From Jiangella anatolica (lineage in GTDB: Bacteria; Actinomycetota; Actinomycetes; Jiangellales; Jiangellaceae), in assembly GCF_003236295.1 (NCBI RefSeq), contig NZ_POTW01000025.1:1-64000 (forward strand): a stretch of 64,000 nucleotides of DNA, written 5' to 3'. Positions 26,678-36,370 of the stretch are shown piece by piece. Position 1 is the stretch's first letter; each line of letters opens with the position of its first letter. The notes beneath the pieces were generated by a model, which was not told the DNA's origin, did no database searches, and saw nothing but the letters and a program-made list of their open reading frames with translations. The position numbers and the translations under genes were made by a program.

Positions 26678-28525
26678 GTGTGCGGGATCGTGGGATACAC
26701 AGGACATCGGGTGGCGCTCGACGTGGTCGTCGAGGGGCTGCGGCGGCTCGAGTACCGCGGGTACGACTCCGCCGGTGTCGCCGTCGTCGCCGACGGTGCG
26801 CTGGCGTCGGCCAAGCGGGCCGGCAAGCTGGTGAACCTGGAGAAGGCGCTGGAGGAGCGGCCGCTGCCGGTGTCGAACACCGGCCTCGGGCACACCCGCT
26901 GGGCCACGCACGGTTCGCCCACCGACCGCAACGCCCACCCGCACCTGGACGAGTCCGGCCGGGTCGCCGTCATCCACAACGGCATCATCGAGAACTTCGC
27001 CCGGCTGCGCGCCGAGCTCGAGGACGGCGGCGTCCGGTTCGCCTCCGAGACCGACACCGAGGTGGTGTCGCACCTGCTGGCCGCCGAGGTGGCCGCCGGC
27101 TCGGACCTGGCCGACGCCATGCGCGCGGTCTGCCGGCGCCTCGACGGCGCGTTCACGCTGCTCGCCGTCCACGCCGACGCGCCCGAGCGGGTGGTCGCCG
27201 CCCGCCGCAACTCGCCGCTGGTCATCGGCGTCGGCGACGGCGAGAACTTCCTCGCCTCCGACGTCTCGGCGTTCATCGCCTACACCCGTGAGGCGCTGGA
27301 GATCGGCGACGGCCAGGTCGTCGAGATCACGCCCGACGACGTCACGCTCACCGACTTCGACGGCAACGCCGCGGAGGAGAAGCGCTTCCACGTCGACTGG
27401 GACGCGTCGGCCGCCGAGAAGGACGGCTACGACTACTTCATGCTCAAGGAGATCGCCGAGCAGCCCAAGGCGGTCGCCAACACCCTGCTCGGCCGCGTCG
27501 GCAAGGACGGCCTGCTCTCGCTGGACGAGATGCGGCTGTCCGACGACGAGCTGCGCGAGGTCGACAAGGTCGTCGTCGTGGCCTGCGGCACCGCCTACCA
27601 CGCCGGCATGGTCGCCAAGTACGCCATCGAGCACTGGACCCGGCTCCCGTGCGAGGTCGAACTGGCCAGCGAGTTCCGCTACCGCGACCCCGTCGTCGAC
27701 CGGCAGACGCTGGTCATCGCGATCAGCCAGTCCGGCGAGACGATGGACACGCTGATGGCGCTGCGCTACGCCCGCGAGCAGGGCGCCCGCGTGCTGGCCA
27801 TCTGCAACACCAACGGCTCCACCATCCCGCGCGAGTCCGACGCCGTCCTCTACACGCACGCCGGCCCCGAGGTCGCCGTCGCGTCCACGAAGGCGTTCCT
27901 CACCCAGCTGATCGCCTGCTTCCTCGTCGGCCTCTACCTCGGCCAGGTCCGCGGCACCAAGTGGGGCGACGAGATCCGCTCCGTCGTCCGCGACCTGTCC
28001 GACCTGCCGGCCAAGGTCGACCTCGTCCTGGAGACGATGGAGCCGGTCCGCGAACTGGCCCGCAACCTCGCCTCGGCCACGTCGGTGCTGTTCCTCGGCC
28101 GCCACGTCGGCTTCCCGGTGGCACTGGAGGGCGCGCTCAAGCTCAAGGAGCTCGCCTACATGCACGCCGAGGGGTTCGCCGCCGGTGAGCTGAAGCACGG
28201 CCCGATCGCGCTGGTCGAGGAGGGCACGCCGATCGTCGTCGTCGTGCCGTCGCCGAAGGGCCGCTCGGTCCTGCACGACAAGATCGTCAGCAACATCCAG
28301 GAGGTCCGCGCCCGCGGCGCCCGCACCATCGTCGTCGCCGAGGAGGGCGACGAGGACGTCGTGCCGTACGCCGACCACCTGATCCGCGTCCCGGAGTGCC
28401 CGGTGCTGCTGCAGCCGGTCGTGTCGACGGTGCCGCTGCAGGTGTTCGCCTGTGAAATGGCAAGTGCTCGCGGTTTCGACGTCGACCAGCCGCGGAACCT
28501 CGCCAAGTCGGTCACTGTGGAGTAG
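26678..28525 (+). CDS. glmS: Glucosamine-6-phosphate synthase (isomerizing)
   Basis: Makes glucosamine-6-phosphate from fructose-6-phosphate and glutamine, committing carbon to cell wall synthesis. It has 615 residues. The GTG start is fixed by the catalytic Cys that must follow it ([13 protein letters not shown]). The glutaminase half includes [11 protein letters not shown] and NGIIENF; two SIS sugar-binding domains follow ([44 protein letters not shown]). The end LAKSVTVE is the invariant tail. No glmS ribozyme is visible upstream, as expected in actinobacteria. Confidence 0.97.
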   Translation: MCGIVGYTGHRVALDVVVEGLRRLEYRGYDSAGVAVVADGALASAKRAGKLVNLEKALEERPLPVSNTGLGHTRWATHGSPTDRNAHPHLDESGRVAVIHNGIIENFARLRAELEDGGVRFASETDTEVVSHLLAAEVAAGSDLADAMRAVCRRLDGAFTLLAVHADAPERVVAARRNSPLVIGVGDGENFLASDVSAFIAYTREALEIGDGQVVEITPDDVTLTDFDGNAAEEKRFHVDWDASAAEKDGYDYFMLKEIAEQPKAVANTLLGRVGKDGLLSLDEMRLSDDELREVDKVVVVACGTAYHAGMVAKYAIEHWTRLPCEVELASEFRYRDPVVDRQTLVIAISQSGETMDTLMALRYAREQGARVLAICNTNGSTIPRESDAVLYTHAGPEVAVASTKAFLTQLIACFLVGLYLGQVRGTKWGDEIRSVVRDLSDLPAKVDLVLETMEPVRELARNLASATSVLFLGRHVGFPVALEGALKLKELAYMHAEGFAAGELKHGPIALVEEGTPIVVVVPSPKGRSVLHDKIVSNIQEVRARGARTIVVAEEGDEDVVPYADHLIRVPECPVLLQPVVSTVPLQVFACEMASARGFDVDQPRNLAKSVTVE

Positions 28526-28578
28526 GGGCGGGCGCCGTCCTGACCCTCGGCCTTGGCTGTCGGGTGCGGGCTGGTCTC

Positions 28579-29070
28579 CTATGCGAAGTCGCTCGATAGG
28601 AGGTCGAGGACGAGGCCGTCGCGGCCGGTGAGCATGCCGACGGGGCGGAAGCCGACCGCGGCGTAGCAGCGGATGGCCACTTCGTTGGTGGCGGCCGTCT
28701 CCACGACGATGCGGTGGTGGTCGCAGTCGTCGAACAGGTGGCGGGCCAGCGTGCCGACGGCGTCGCGGCCCAGGCCACGGCCGTGCAGGTCGGGATCGAG
28801 CAGGATCTCCATGCCGGCGTGCCGGTCGCGCGGGTTGTCGACCTCCCAGTACTGGATCAGCCCGGCGATGCGCCGCCCGGCCAGGATCGTGTACCGCGTC
28901 GTCGAGCCGTCGGCCAGCAGCCAGCCGTCGGCCAGGCCGGCCGGGTCCCACCACTGCTTGACCGCGGGCGTGCTGATGATGTGCATGAGCATGGGCACGT
29001 CATCGGCGGCCACCGGGCGCAGCACCACGTGCTCGCCGGCCAATCCGCCCACGAGTGCCAATTCGCCCAT
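28579..29070 (-). CDS. GNAT acetyltransferase, aminoglycoside 6'-N-acetyltransferase-like
   Basis: Protein of 163 residues from ATG 29070. It starts [19 protein letters not shown], has VKQWWDP (the WW pair seen in AAC(6')-Ib-like enzymes), then [23 protein letters not shown], the acetyl-CoA loop [17 protein letters not shown], and [21 protein letters not shown]. The similarity to AAC(6') is in general layout; resistance activity cannot be claimed. It faces glmS tail to tail and is divergent from acpS. Confidence 0.83.
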   Translation of the reverse strand: MGELALVGGLAGEHVVLRPVAADDVPMLMHIISTPAVKQWWDPAGLADGWLLADGSTTRYTILAGRRIAGLIQYWEVDNPRDRHAGMEILLDPDLHGRGLGRDAVGTLARHLFDDCDHHRIVVETAATNEVAIRCYAAVGFRPVGMLTGRDGLVLDLLSSDFA

Positions 29071-29145
29071 ACGCGCGAGTGTAGGTCGAGCGTGGCGTAT
29101 CGGCATGCGGAACGCCTCGCGGTGTGTGGCGTCTAGGGTGGGACG

Positions 29146-29505
29146 GTGATCGTGGGCGTGGGCATCGACGTGGTCGACGTGCGGCGGTTCGCGGAGACGC
29201 TGGAGCGGACGCCGGGGCTGGCGGTGCGCGTCTTCACCCCCGCCGAGCGGGCCCGGTCGGTAGCGTCGCAGGCGGCCCGGTTCGCCGCCAAGGAGGCGCT
29301 GGCCAAGGCGCTCGGCGCCCCGCAGGGACTGCTCTGGCACGACGCCGAGGTGGTCAGCGACGCCGACGGGCGCCCGTGGCTGGAGGTGCGCGGCACCGTC
29401 AAGGCCCGCTGCGAGCACCTGAACGTCGAGACGATGCATCTGTCGCTGTCGCACGACGCCGGGGTCGCGTCGGCGATCGTGATCCTGGAGGGTACGACGC
29501 GGTGA
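29146..29505 (+). CDS. acpS: Holo-[acyl-carrier-protein] synthase
   Basis: Transfers the phosphopantetheine arm of CoA to the acyl carrier protein, activating fatty-acid synthesis. It has 119 residues. The Mg-binding Asp is in [12 protein letters not shown] and the Glu in [13 protein letters not shown], and the C-terminal [16 protein letters not shown] closes the trimer interface. It starts with GTG. The stop overlaps the following nnr start as GTGA, and this placement before nnr and alr is the usual actinobacterial order. Confidence 0.96.
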   Translation: MIVGVGIDVVDVRRFAETLERTPGLAVRVFTPAERARSVASQAARFAAKEALAKALGAPQGLLWHDAEVVSDADGRPWLEVRGTVKARCEHLNVETMHLSLSHDAGVASAIVILEGTTR

Positions 29506-30956
29506 GGGGCGTCCACACCGTCGCGGAGATCCGGGCCGCCGAGGACGCGCTGATGGCGCGGCTGCCGCCCGGCGCGCTCATGCAGCGAGCGGTCGCCGGG
29601 CTGGTGACGGTATGCACCCGCCGGATCCTGCGCAGCGGGGGCTACGGCGCCCGGGTGGTCGTGCTGGCCGGCGCGGGCAACAACGGCGGCGACGCGCTGT
29701 GGGCCGGCGCCCGGCTGGCCCGCCGCGGCGCGCACGCCGACGCCGTCCTGCTGAACCCGGAGAAGGCGCATGCGGAGGGGTTGACGGCGTTCCGCGCCGC
29801 CGGCGGCAGGGTGGTCGCCGTGGCCGACGCCGGGGAGGCGCTGGCCGGGGCCGACCTCGTGCTCGACGGGATGCTCGGCATCGGCGGACGGGGCGGGCTG
29901 CGCGGCGATGCGGCGGCGCTGGCGGAGCTGCTCGCCGCGGGCCGGACCGCGGGCGCCGTCGTCGCCGTCGACCTGCCCAGCGGCGTCGACCCGGACACCG
30001 GCGAGACGCCCGGCCCGCACGTCGTCGCCGACCACACCGTGACGTTCGGCACCGGCAAGGCGGCGCTGGCCATCGACCCGGCGGCGGCCGCGGCCGGCGT
30101 CGTGCACCACGTCGACATCGGCCTGGCGCCCTACCTGCCGGAGCCGGCGCTGACGGTGCTCGACGACGCCGACGTCGCGGCGCTGCTGCCCGACCCCGGC
30201 CGCGAGTCGGACAAGTACTCGCGTGGCGTCGTCGGCGTGCTGGCCGGATCGGCGCAGTTCCCCGGCGCGGCGGTGCTGGCCGTCGGCGGCGCGCTGCACG
30301 GCGGCGCCGGCATGGTCCGCTACGCCGGGCCGGACGCCGTCGCCACCGAGGTGCGGCAGCGCTGGCCGGAGGCGATCGCCGGGCCGTCGCCGGACACCGT
30401 CGGGCGGGTGCAGGCGTGGACGATCGGGTCCGGGCTCGGCGACGGGCGCGGCGCGGACGTCGAGGCGGCGCTGGCCGCCGGGCTGCCGGTGCTCGTCGAC
30501 GCCGACGGGCTGCGGTCGCTGCCGTCGCGGTTCGACGGGCCCGCGCTGCTCACGCCGCACGCCGGCGAGCTGGCCCGGCTGCTGGACGTCGAGCGGGCCG
30601 AGGTCGAGGCGCGCCGGCTGCACCACGCACGGGAGGCGGCGCAGCGGTGGAACGCGGTCGTGCTGCTCAAGGGGTCGACGACGGTCGTCGCGGCGCCCGA
30701 CGGGCGGGTCCGGGTCAACCCGACCGGGACGTCGGCGCTGGCCGCCGCCGGCACCGGCGACGTGCTGGCCGGCCTGGCCGGATCGCTGCTGGCCGGCAGG
30801 CTCTCGCCGCTCGACGCGGGCAGCGTGGCGGCGTACGCGCACGGCCTGGCGGGGCGGCGGGCCGCGGCGTCCGCCGGGTACCCGAGTGCCGGCGACGTCC
30901 TGGCCGAGCTGCCCGCCGTGGTGCGGTCCCTGCGTGGCGCTGTCGGCGCCGGCTGA
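29502..30956 (+). CDS. nnr: Bifunctional NAD(P)HX epimerase / ADP-dependent dehydratase
   Basis: Repairs hydrated NAD(P)H. It has 484 residues. The N-terminal YjeF-type epimerase (1-210) contains [20 protein letters not shown] and the PSGVDPDTG catalytic region. The C-terminal ribokinase-like dehydratase (230-484) contains [41 protein letters not shown] and [21 protein letters not shown], with the catalytic Asp in the last motif. The GTG start overlaps the acpS stop. A gap of 13 bp leads to alr. Confidence 0.95.
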   Translation: MRGVHTVAEIRAAEDALMARLPPGALMQRAVAGLVTVCTRRILRSGGYGARVVVLAGAGNNGGDALWAGARLARRGAHADAVLLNPEKAHAEGLTAFRAAGGRVVAVADAGEALAGADLVLDGMLGIGGRGGLRGDAAALAELLAAGRTAGAVVAVDLPSGVDPDTGETPGPHVVADHTVTFGTGKAALAIDPAAAAAGVVHHVDIGLAPYLPEPALTVLDDADVAALLPDPGRESDKYSRGVVGVLAGSAQFPGAAVLAVGGALHGGAGMVRYAGPDAVATEVRQRWPEAIAGPSPDTVGRVQAWTIGSGLGDGRGADVEAALAAGLPVLVDADGLRSLPSRFDGPALLTPHAGELARLLDVERAEVEARRLHHAREAAQRWNAVVLLKGSTTVVAAPDGRVRVNPTGTSALAAAGTGDVLAGLAGSLLAGRLSPLDAGSVAAYAHGLAGRRAAASAGYPSAGDVLAELPAVVRSLRGAVGAG

Positions 30957-30969
30957 CACAATCGAGGAC

Positions 30970-32145
30970 GTGGTGACCGAGCAGAGCAGCCCCGGGGTCG
31001 TGCCGCACGCGCAGGTGCGGGTCGACCTCGCCGCCATCCGCGACAACGTCGCCGAGCTCGCCGTCCGGGCCGCTCCCGCGCAGGTCATGACCGTCGTGAA
31101 GGGCGACGCGTACGGCCACGGGCTGGTGCCGGTGGCGCGGGCCGCGCGGGCCGGCGGCGCGTCCTGGCTGGGCACCGCGACCATGGCCGAGGCGCTGGCG
31201 CTGCGCGCTGCCGGGGTCGGCGGCCGGCTCCTGGCCTGGCTGAACGCGCCGGGTGAGCGCTGGGCCGACGCGCTGGCCTCCGACGTCGACGTGTCCGCGT
31301 CGGCGCCGTGGGCGGTCGCCGAGATCGCCGCCGCGGCCCGTGAGACCGGCCGCACCGCGCGGCTGCACCTCAAGGCCGACACCGGAATGGGCCGGGCCGG
31401 CGCGCCGCTGGCCGACTGGCCCACGCTGGTCGACGACGCGCTCAAGGCGCAGGCCGAGGGGCTGGTCGAGGTCGTCGGGGTGTGGTCGCACCTGGCCCGC
31501 GCCGACGAGCCGGGCGAGCCGGCCAACGCCCACCAGCTGGCGGCGTTCCGCGCCGCCGTCGACCTGGCCGAGGCACGCGGCGTGCGGCCCGAGGTCCGGC
31601 ACCTGGCCAACTCCGCCGCCACGCTGACCATGCGCGACGCGCACTTCGACCTCGTCCGCCCCGGCCTGGCCACGTACGGGCTGTCGCCGGTGCCGGACCA
31701 GGCCGGGCCGGCCGACGTCGGGCTGCGCCCGGCCATGTCGGTGCGCGCCCGGCTGGCGCTGGTCAAGCGCGTCCCGGCCGGTCAGGGCGTGTCGTACGGG
31801 CACGCCTATGTCACCGACCGCGAGACCACGCTCGGGCTGGTTCCGCTCGGCTACGCCGACGGCGTGCCGCGCCATGCGTCCGGCGGCGCGGCCGGTCCCG
31901 GCGCGCCGGTGCTGATCGGCGGCGTCACCCGGCGCATCGCCGGCCGCGTCTGCATGGACCAGTTCGTCGTCGACCTGCGCGACGACGACGTCCGGGCCGG
32001 CGACGAGGTCGTGCTGTTCGGCGACGCCGCCGCCGGCGAGCCGACGGCGCAGGACTGGGCCGACGCCGCGGGCACCATCTCGTGGGAGATCGTCACCCGG
32101 TTCGCGCCGCGGCTGCCCCGCGTCTACCTCAACGCAGAGCCGTGA
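30970..32145 (+). CDS. alr: Alanine racemase
   Basis: PLP enzyme making D-alanine for peptidoglycan. It has 391 residues. PLP binds Lys44 in VMTVVKGDAYGHG. HLKADTGMGRAG, RHLANSAATL and PGLATYGLSP are further family motifs, and the second-site catalytic region is GQGVSYGHAYVTDRET. RIAGRVCMDQFVVDL is the usual C-terminal signature. Two adjacent GTG codons (30970, 30973) can start it. The stop overlaps the next start as GTGA, placing it in the acpS-nnr-alr-hydrolase-tsaE run. Confidence 0.97.
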   Translation: MVTEQSSPGVVPHAQVRVDLAAIRDNVAELAVRAAPAQVMTVVKGDAYGHGLVPVARAARAGGASWLGTATMAEALALRAAGVGGRLLAWLNAPGERWADALASDVDVSASAPWAVAEIAAAARETGRTARLHLKADTGMGRAGAPLADWPTLVDDALKAQAEGLVEVVGVWSHLARADEPGEPANAHQLAAFRAAVDLAEARGVRPEVRHLANSAATLTMRDAHFDLVRPGLATYGLSPVPDQAGPADVGLRPAMSVRARLALVKRVPAGQGVSYGHAYVTDRETTLGLVPLGYADGVPRHASGGAAGPGAPVLIGGVTRRIAGRVCMDQFVVDLRDDDVRAGDEVVLFGDAAAGEPTAQDWADAAGTISWEIVTRFAPRLPRVYLNAEP

Positions 32146-33272
32146 GCAGGCTGGTCGCGGCCGGGCGGACGGCCGGCCTGATCGGCGCCTGGGTGGGCGT
32201 GGCCACCGCCGGCGCCGCCGTCGGGTTCGCCACCGAGCGCTACGTCATGGGCCGGTCGATGAAGAAGGACGACCCGTACGCCGACGAGCCGTTCGGCTCG
32301 CTGCGCGGCGCCGCGCGCACCGTCACCACCGACGACGGCGTCGCGCTGTACGTCGAGGTCGACGACGGACCGGCCGGCGCGCCGACCGTGGTGTTCTGCC
32401 ACGGCTTCGCGCTCACCATGGACGCCTGGCACTTCCAGCGCCGCGACCTGCGCGGCAGTGCCCGGCTGGTGTTCTGGGACCAGCGCGGGCACGGCCGGTC
32501 CGGCCCGCTGCCCGACAACGACGACGAGCTGTCCTTCCAGCAGCTCGGCGCCGATCTCGGCCGGGTGATCGACGAGGTGGCGCCGAAGGGGCCGATCGTG
32601 CTGGCCGGCCACTCGATGGGCGGCATGACGGTGCAGGCGCTGGCCGAGGCCCGGCCGGAGCTGTTCGGCAAGCGCGTCACCGGCGTCGCGCTGATCGCGA
32701 CCAGCGGCCAGAAGCTGGACGTGTCCGGGCTGGGCCTGCCCGGCTACCTCGGCCGGCTGGCCGGTCGCGCCGCGCCGGCCGCCGTCTCGATCCTGGCCCG
32801 CAAGCCCGAGCTGGTCGAGCACGGCCGCAAGATGGGCAGTGACCTCGCCTACGTTCTGACCAGGCGGTACGCGTTCGCCGAGGGCGGCTCGCCGAAGCTG
32901 GTCGAGTTCACCGCGATCATGAACGCCGCCGTCCCGATCGACGTCGTCGCGCGGTTCTTCCCGCTCTTCGGCGAGCTCGACGCGACCGCCGCGGTCCCGG
33001 TCCTGGCGAAGATCCCGGCGCTGGTCATCGGCGGCGAGCGGGACCAGATGACGCCGGTGCAGCACAGCCGCGACCTCGCGGACGCGCTGGTCGACGTCGA
33101 GTACATCGAGGCCACCGACGCCGGGCACATGGTGCTGCTGGAACGGCACGAGGTGGTCACCGAGGCGCTGCGGGCGCTGCTGGAGCGGTCCCGCCGCGGC
33201 GGGCGTCCCCGGCGGCTGAGCAGCCGGATCGCGTCCGTCCGCCGGCGGCGCAACGAGGAGGACAAGCGGTGA
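32142..33272 (+). CDS. Alpha/beta-hydrolase with N-terminal membrane anchor
   Basis: Protein of 376 residues. Residues 5-30 form one hydrophobic segment (AAGRTAGLIGAWVGVATAGA) that may anchor it. The hydrolase fold follows with oxyanion motif FCHGFALTMDAW, nucleophile Ser158 in GHSMGGM, the acid in GGERDQMTP and the His in DAGHMVLLE. The C-terminus is very basic (SRRGGRPRRLSSRIASVRRR). This gene is conserved between alr and tsaE in many actinomycetes, but its substrate is not established. It overlaps both neighbours by 4 bp. Confidence 0.9.
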   Translation: MSRLVAAGRTAGLIGAWVGVATAGAAVGFATERYVMGRSMKKDDPYADEPFGSLRGAARTVTTDDGVALYVEVDDGPAGAPTVVFCHGFALTMDAWHFQRRDLRGSARLVFWDQRGHGRSGPLPDNDDELSFQQLGADLGRVIDEVAPKGPIVLAGHSMGGMTVQALAEARPELFGKRVTGVALIATSGQKLDVSGLGLPGYLGRLAGRAAPAAVSILARKPELVEHGRKMGSDLAYVLTRRYAFAEGGSPKLVEFTAIMNAAVPIDVVARFFPLFGELDATAAVPVLAKIPALVIGGERDQMTPVQHSRDLADALVDVEYIEATDAGHMVLLERHEVVTEALRALLERSRRGGRPRRLSSRIASVRRRRNEEDKR

Positions 33273-33748
33273 TCGACCTCGACGTCCCGGACGCCGAGTC
33301 CATGACGGCGCTGGGGGAGCGGCTGGCGGCGGTGCTGCGGGCCGGCGACCTCGTGCTGCTCGGCGGCGACCTGGGGGCCGGCAAGACGACGCTCGCGCAG
33401 GGCGTCGGCGCCGGGCTGGGCGTGCGCGGCCCGGTCACGTCGCCGACGTTCGTCATCGCGCGGGTGCACCCGTCGTTGGTCGACGGGCCGCCGCTGGTGC
33501 ACGTCGACGCGTACCGGCTGGGCGGCTGGGACGAGCTGGAGGACATCGACCTCGAGGCGACGCTGGACGAGGCGGTCACGCTGGTCGAGTGGGGCGAGGG
33601 CGTCGCCGAGGGACTGGCCGGCGACCGGCTGGAGATCCACATCGACCGCTCGCACGGCGCTGATCTGGGTGACGTGCGGCACGTGCGCGTCCGCGCCGTC
33701 GGGGGCCGCTGGGACGAGGCCGCGCTGGTCGCCGCGGTCGCGCCATGA
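33269..33748 (+). CDS. tsaE: tRNA threonylcarbamoyladenosine biosynthesis ATPase TsaE
   Basis: Small P-loop ATPase of 159 residues needed for t6A at position 37 of ANN-decoding tRNAs; it works with TsaB and TsaD encoded downstream. Walker A is LGGDLGAGKTTLAQG, followed by VTSPTFVIARVH, the VHVDAYRLGGWDELEDI core and VTLVEWGEGV. The GTG start overlaps the hydrolase stop, and its own stop overlaps the following gene as ATGA. Normally tsaB follows at once; here a pentapeptide-repeat gene and a TA pair intervene. Confidence 0.96.
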   Translation: MIDLDVPDAESMTALGERLAAVLRAGDLVLLGGDLGAGKTTLAQGVGAGLGVRGPVTSPTFVIARVHPSLVDGPPLVHVDAYRLGGWDELEDIDLEATLDEAVTLVEWGEGVAEGLAGDRLEIHIDRSHGADLGDVRHVRVRAVGGRWDEAALVAAVAP

Positions 33749-34479
33749 CCGCGCGGCAGGCGCTGACCGACGACGAGCTGGCCGCGCTGCTGACGTCCGG
33801 CGCCGAGGTCTGCGACGCCGACCTCGCCGAGCGCGACCTCACCGAGCTGCTGGACGTGGCCGGGCCGGCGCCGCGGGTGTTCCGCCGCTGCGACCTCACC
33901 GACGCGCGGTTCACGCGGGCCGTGCTGATCGGCGCGACGTTCGAGTCCTGCACGATGGACGGCGCCGGGTTCGGCCGGGCCGACCTCGACGGCTCGGTGT
34001 GGTCCGGCGGCGGCGCGCCGAACGCCGACTTCTCCCGCGCCGACCTCTCCGACGCCCGCTTCGACGGCGTCGACCTCGCCAACACGAGCTGGCGCGACAC
34101 GCTGATCGCCGGCGCGGCGTTCACCGGCTGCCGCATGGTCGGCGCCCGGTTCGACGAGTCCCGCGGCCTCGGCGCGACGTTCAATCGGTGCAACCTCATG
34201 CTGGCCGGGATGTCCGGGATCAGTCTGCGCGGTCAGGAGCTCGACGGCCTGCGTATGGACGACGCCGTGCTGGCCGGCGCCGACCTGCGCGACACCGTCT
34301 GGTCGGACTCGCGGCTGCGCGGCGCCGTGCTGCGCGGCGCCGAGCTCGACGGCGCCGACCTGCGCGGCGCCGACCTCGGCGACTTCTCCTGGCAGGAGGC
34401 GCACCTGCTCACCGGCGCGACGATCTCCGCCGAGCAGGCGTCGCGGCTGCTCGGCCAGCTCGGCATCGTCGTCGACTGA
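33745..34479 (+). CDS. Pentapeptide-repeat protein
   Basis: Protein of 244 residues. From about residue 45 to 225 it is built of A(D/N)LXX-type pentapeptides (for example RCDLTDARFTRAVLIGATFE and RGAVLRGAELDGADLRGADL), which fold as a right-handed square beta-helix. Such proteins include DNA mimics (Qnr, MfpA) that protect gyrase, but many have no known role. The start overlaps the tsaE stop by 4 bp, so it is translated with the t6A genes. No gyrase-binding loop can be identified by eye. Confidence 0.88.
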   Translation: MTARQALTDDELAALLTSGAEVCDADLAERDLTELLDVAGPAPRVFRRCDLTDARFTRAVLIGATFESCTMDGAGFGRADLDGSVWSGGGAPNADFSRADLSDARFDGVDLANTSWRDTLIAGAAFTGCRMVGARFDESRGLGATFNRCNLMLAGMSGISLRGQELDGLRMDDAVLAGADLRDTVWSDSRLRGAVLRGAELDGADLRGADLGDFSWQEAHLLTGATISAEQASRLLGQLGIVVD

Positions 34480-34485
34480 CGCCGT

Positions 34486-34926
34486 TCAGCCGGCGAACGG
34501 GTTGACCACGCGGATGCCACCGAAGTCCGTCCCGGCGTGCAGATCCTCCGTCAGCAACACCTCGCAGCCGCCACGGCGTGCGGCCTCGACCACGAGCGCG
34601 TCCCAGAGCGACAGCTGCGATCGCTGCGACCGGAGCACACCGGCGGCCACCAGGCCGGCGTCGACCGGCACGACCTCCAGTTGGCCGAGAACCTCGACCG
34701 CCTCCCGGGTGTGGGCCTCGTCCAATGGCCGGGCCAGCTTGCGGGTGACCGTGACCACGAACTCGTTCAGCACCTGGGCGCTCAGCACGACCCGCTCCGC
34801 GCCGATCCCGTCGAGCGTCCGGGACGCCACCTGCTGCTTGTGCGGCTCGTCGTTGTCGTAGACGTAGACCAGGACGTTGGTGTCGACGAACACTCGGCCG
34901 GCGCCGGCCAGCGGGTCAGCGCTCAT
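34486..34926 (-). CDS. vapC: PIN-domain toxin (VapC family)
   Basis: Predicted RNase toxin of 146 residues from ATG 34926. The N-terminal Asp lies in VFVDTNVLVYVYDND, the conserved Glu in LSAQVLNEFVV, and the C-terminal Asp residues in LSLWDALVVEAA and LLTEDLHAG. The start overlaps the antitoxin gene by 11 bp. The gene is on the opposite strand to the t6A operon and splits it. Its 3' end lies 6 bp from the pentapeptide-gene stop. An upstream in-frame codon would add 13 residues without similarity to the family. Confidence 0.88.
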   Translation of the reverse strand: MSADPLAGAGRVFVDTNVLVYVYDNDEPHKQQVASRTLDGIGAERVVLSAQVLNEFVVTVTRKLARPLDEAHTREAVEVLGQLEVVPVDAGLVAAGVLRSQRSQLSLWDALVVEAARRGGCEVLLTEDLHAGTDFGGIRVVNPFAG

Positions 34927-35149
34927 AGAGGTCGTCTCGGCTCCAGGCCCGGCCCTCTGGACCACTGCCGGTCCGGGTCTCGCCGGCCAGGTCGAGGAAC
35001 CGGCGCAAGCCCTGGGCGCGTACGTCGCCGCCGGTGAACTCCTCGAGGAAGCGGCGGATGACAGCGTTCATCGAGGTGCCCTGCTCCAGCGCCCGGATGC
35101 GGGCCCTGCGCACCAGGTCGTCGTCGAGCTTCAGCGTCACGTTCGCCAT
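34916..35149 (-). CDS. vapB: Ribbon-helix-helix antitoxin (VapB-like)
   Basis: Protein of 77 residues. Strand MANVTLKLDDDLVRRARIRA and helices ending SMNAVIRRFLEEF form a CopG-type ribbon-helix-helix; the tail (about 42-77) is the likely toxin-binding part. GAGGAGG lies upstream of the ATG and a -10-like TATCCT sits at 35167-35172 on this strand. It overlaps the toxin start by 11 bp. It belongs to a different subgroup from the antitoxin at 5735. Confidence 0.87.
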   Translation of the reverse strand: MANVTLKLDDDLVRRARIRALEQGTSMNAVIRRFLEEFTGGDVRAQGLRRFLDLAGETRTGSGPEGRAWSRDDLYER

Positions 35150-35220
35150 CGGTGCCTCCTCGGCACAGGATACGTGCTACACGGGATCCGGGCCAGCTTC
35201 GCCCGTCGGGTGCCTCGGCG

Positions 35221-35226
35221 TAAAGT
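35221..35226 (+). promoter_or_regulatory. -10-like TAAAGT close to the tsaB start
   Basis: TAAAGT ends 6 bp before the GTG of tsaB, at the distance expected if transcription begins at the start codon. No ribosome-binding site precedes that GTG. A leaderless tsaB-rimI-tsaD transcript would restore expression after the inserted opposite-strand TA pair. No strong -35 was found. Confidence 0.45.
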
Positions 35227-35232
35227 GGGCGG

Positions 35233-35883
35233 GTGCTGTTGCTGGCCCTGGACACGTCCACCCCCGCGGTCACCGTCGCCCTGCACGACGGGGAGCGGGT
35301 GGTGGCCGACGCGACCACTGTCGACCCGCGCCGGCACACCGAGCTGCTGATGCCGCTGGTGACGTCGGTGCTGGCAGACGCGGGCGCGACCCGCCGCGAC
35401 CTGACCGAGATCGCCGTCGGCGCCGGGCCGGGTCCGTTCACCGGACTGCGGGTCGGGCTGGCCGCGGCGCGCACGCTGGGCGCCGTCCTCGAGCTGCCGG
35501 TGCACGGCGTGTGCAGCCTCGACGTGCTCGCGTACGGCGTGCTGGTCACCGCGGCGCCGGGCGAGCCGTTCGCCGTCGCCACCGACGCGCGCCGTCGCGA
35601 GGTGTACTGGGCGACGTACGACGCCGACGGGGCGCGGACCGGCGGCCCGGACGTCGGCCCGGCCGCAGCGCTGGCCGGCCGCCGGCTGCCCGCCGCCGGC
35701 GCGGGCGCCCGCCAGTATCCCGACGCGTTCGCCCGGGCGCTGGACCCCGAGTACCCGTCCGCCGCGCACCTCGCCGCGGCCGTCGTCGCGAAGGCGATCC
35801 CGATCCTGGCGCCGGACCCGCTCTACCTGCGCCGCCCCGACGCCACGCCGCCGAGCGCGCGCAAGAGCGTCCTCACCAGGTGA
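35233..35883 (+). CDS. tsaB: tRNA threonylcarbamoyladenosine biosynthesis protein TsaB
   Basis: Scaffold partner of TsaD in t6A synthesis, 216 residues with an ASKHA fold. LALDTSTPAVTVALHDG starts the protein, RRHTELLMPLV and the motif AVGAGPGPFTGLRVGLAAAR follow, and DARRREVYWATYD marks the middle. The C-terminal half is short, as usual. It starts with GTG without a clear ribosome-binding site. Its stop overlaps rimI as GTGA, giving the coupled order tsaB-rimI-tsaD. Confidence 0.95.
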   Translation: MLLLALDTSTPAVTVALHDGERVVADATTVDPRRHTELLMPLVTSVLADAGATRRDLTEIAVGAGPGPFTGLRVGLAAARTLGAVLELPVHGVCSLDVLAYGVLVTAAPGEPFAVATDARRREVYWATYDADGARTGGPDVGPAAALAGRRLPAAGAGARQYPDAFARALDPEYPSAAHLAAAVVAKAIPILAPDPLYLRRPDATPPSARKSVLTR

Positions 35884-36362
35884 CGGTCGCGCTGCGGCCG
35901 ATGGGCGAGCCTGACCTGGACACCGTCGTGTCGCTGGAGCAGGAGCTGTTCGCCGGCGACCCGCCGTGGTCGGAGCGGCAGTTCCGGGCCGAGCTGGCCG
36001 GCGTCCCGGACACCCGCTGGTACGTCGTCGCCGAGGACGCCGGCGAGATCGTCGGGTACGCGGGCCTGCTGCTGCCGCCGCTGCCCGGCGACCCGGCCGA
36101 CGTCATGACGATCGCGGTCGCCGCCGATCGCCAGCGCGGCGGCGTCGGCACCGTGCTGATGACCGCGCTGGAGACCGAGGCGCGCCGGCACCGCGCCGGC
36201 GAGATGCTGCTGGAGGTGCGCGCCGACAACGATCCGGCGCTGGCGTTCTACGCGCGGCACGGGTTCGAGCGGATCGCCGTCCGGCGCAAGTACTACGGCG
36301 GCGGCCGGGACGGGCTGGTCCTGCGGAAGTGGCTGCGGGCCGGCGCCGCGGCGGAGGGATAA
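35880..36362 (+). CDS. rimI: Ribosomal protein S18-alanine N-acetyltransferase (RimI)
   Basis: GNAT enzyme of 160 residues. It begins [20 protein letters not shown] and has the RimI-typical [12 protein letters not shown], then [20 protein letters not shown] (acetyl-CoA site) and [29 protein letters not shown]. The placement between tsaB and tsaD is conserved in bacteria and supports the name. It acetylates the N-terminus of S18 in E. coli; the actinobacterial enzyme is broader in what it modifies. GTG start overlapping tsaB. Confidence 0.93.
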   Translation: MTVALRPMGEPDLDTVVSLEQELFAGDPPWSERQFRAELAGVPDTRWYVVAEDAGEIVGYAGLLLPPLPGDPADVMTIAVAADRQRGGVGTVLMTALETEARRHRAGEMLLEVRADNDPALAFYARHGFERIAVRRKYYGGGRDGLVLRKWLRAGAAAEG

Positions 36363-36370
36363 TCGGCGAC

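Noticed and set aside
28579-29070. Aminoglycoside resistance gene aac(6')
   Set aside because: General similarity in layout only; many housekeeping GNAT proteins share it.
33745-34479. Pentapeptide-repeat protein as a quinolone-resistance (Qnr/MfpA) gene
   Set aside because: The repeat fold alone does not show gyrase binding, and the characteristic loops could not be identified.
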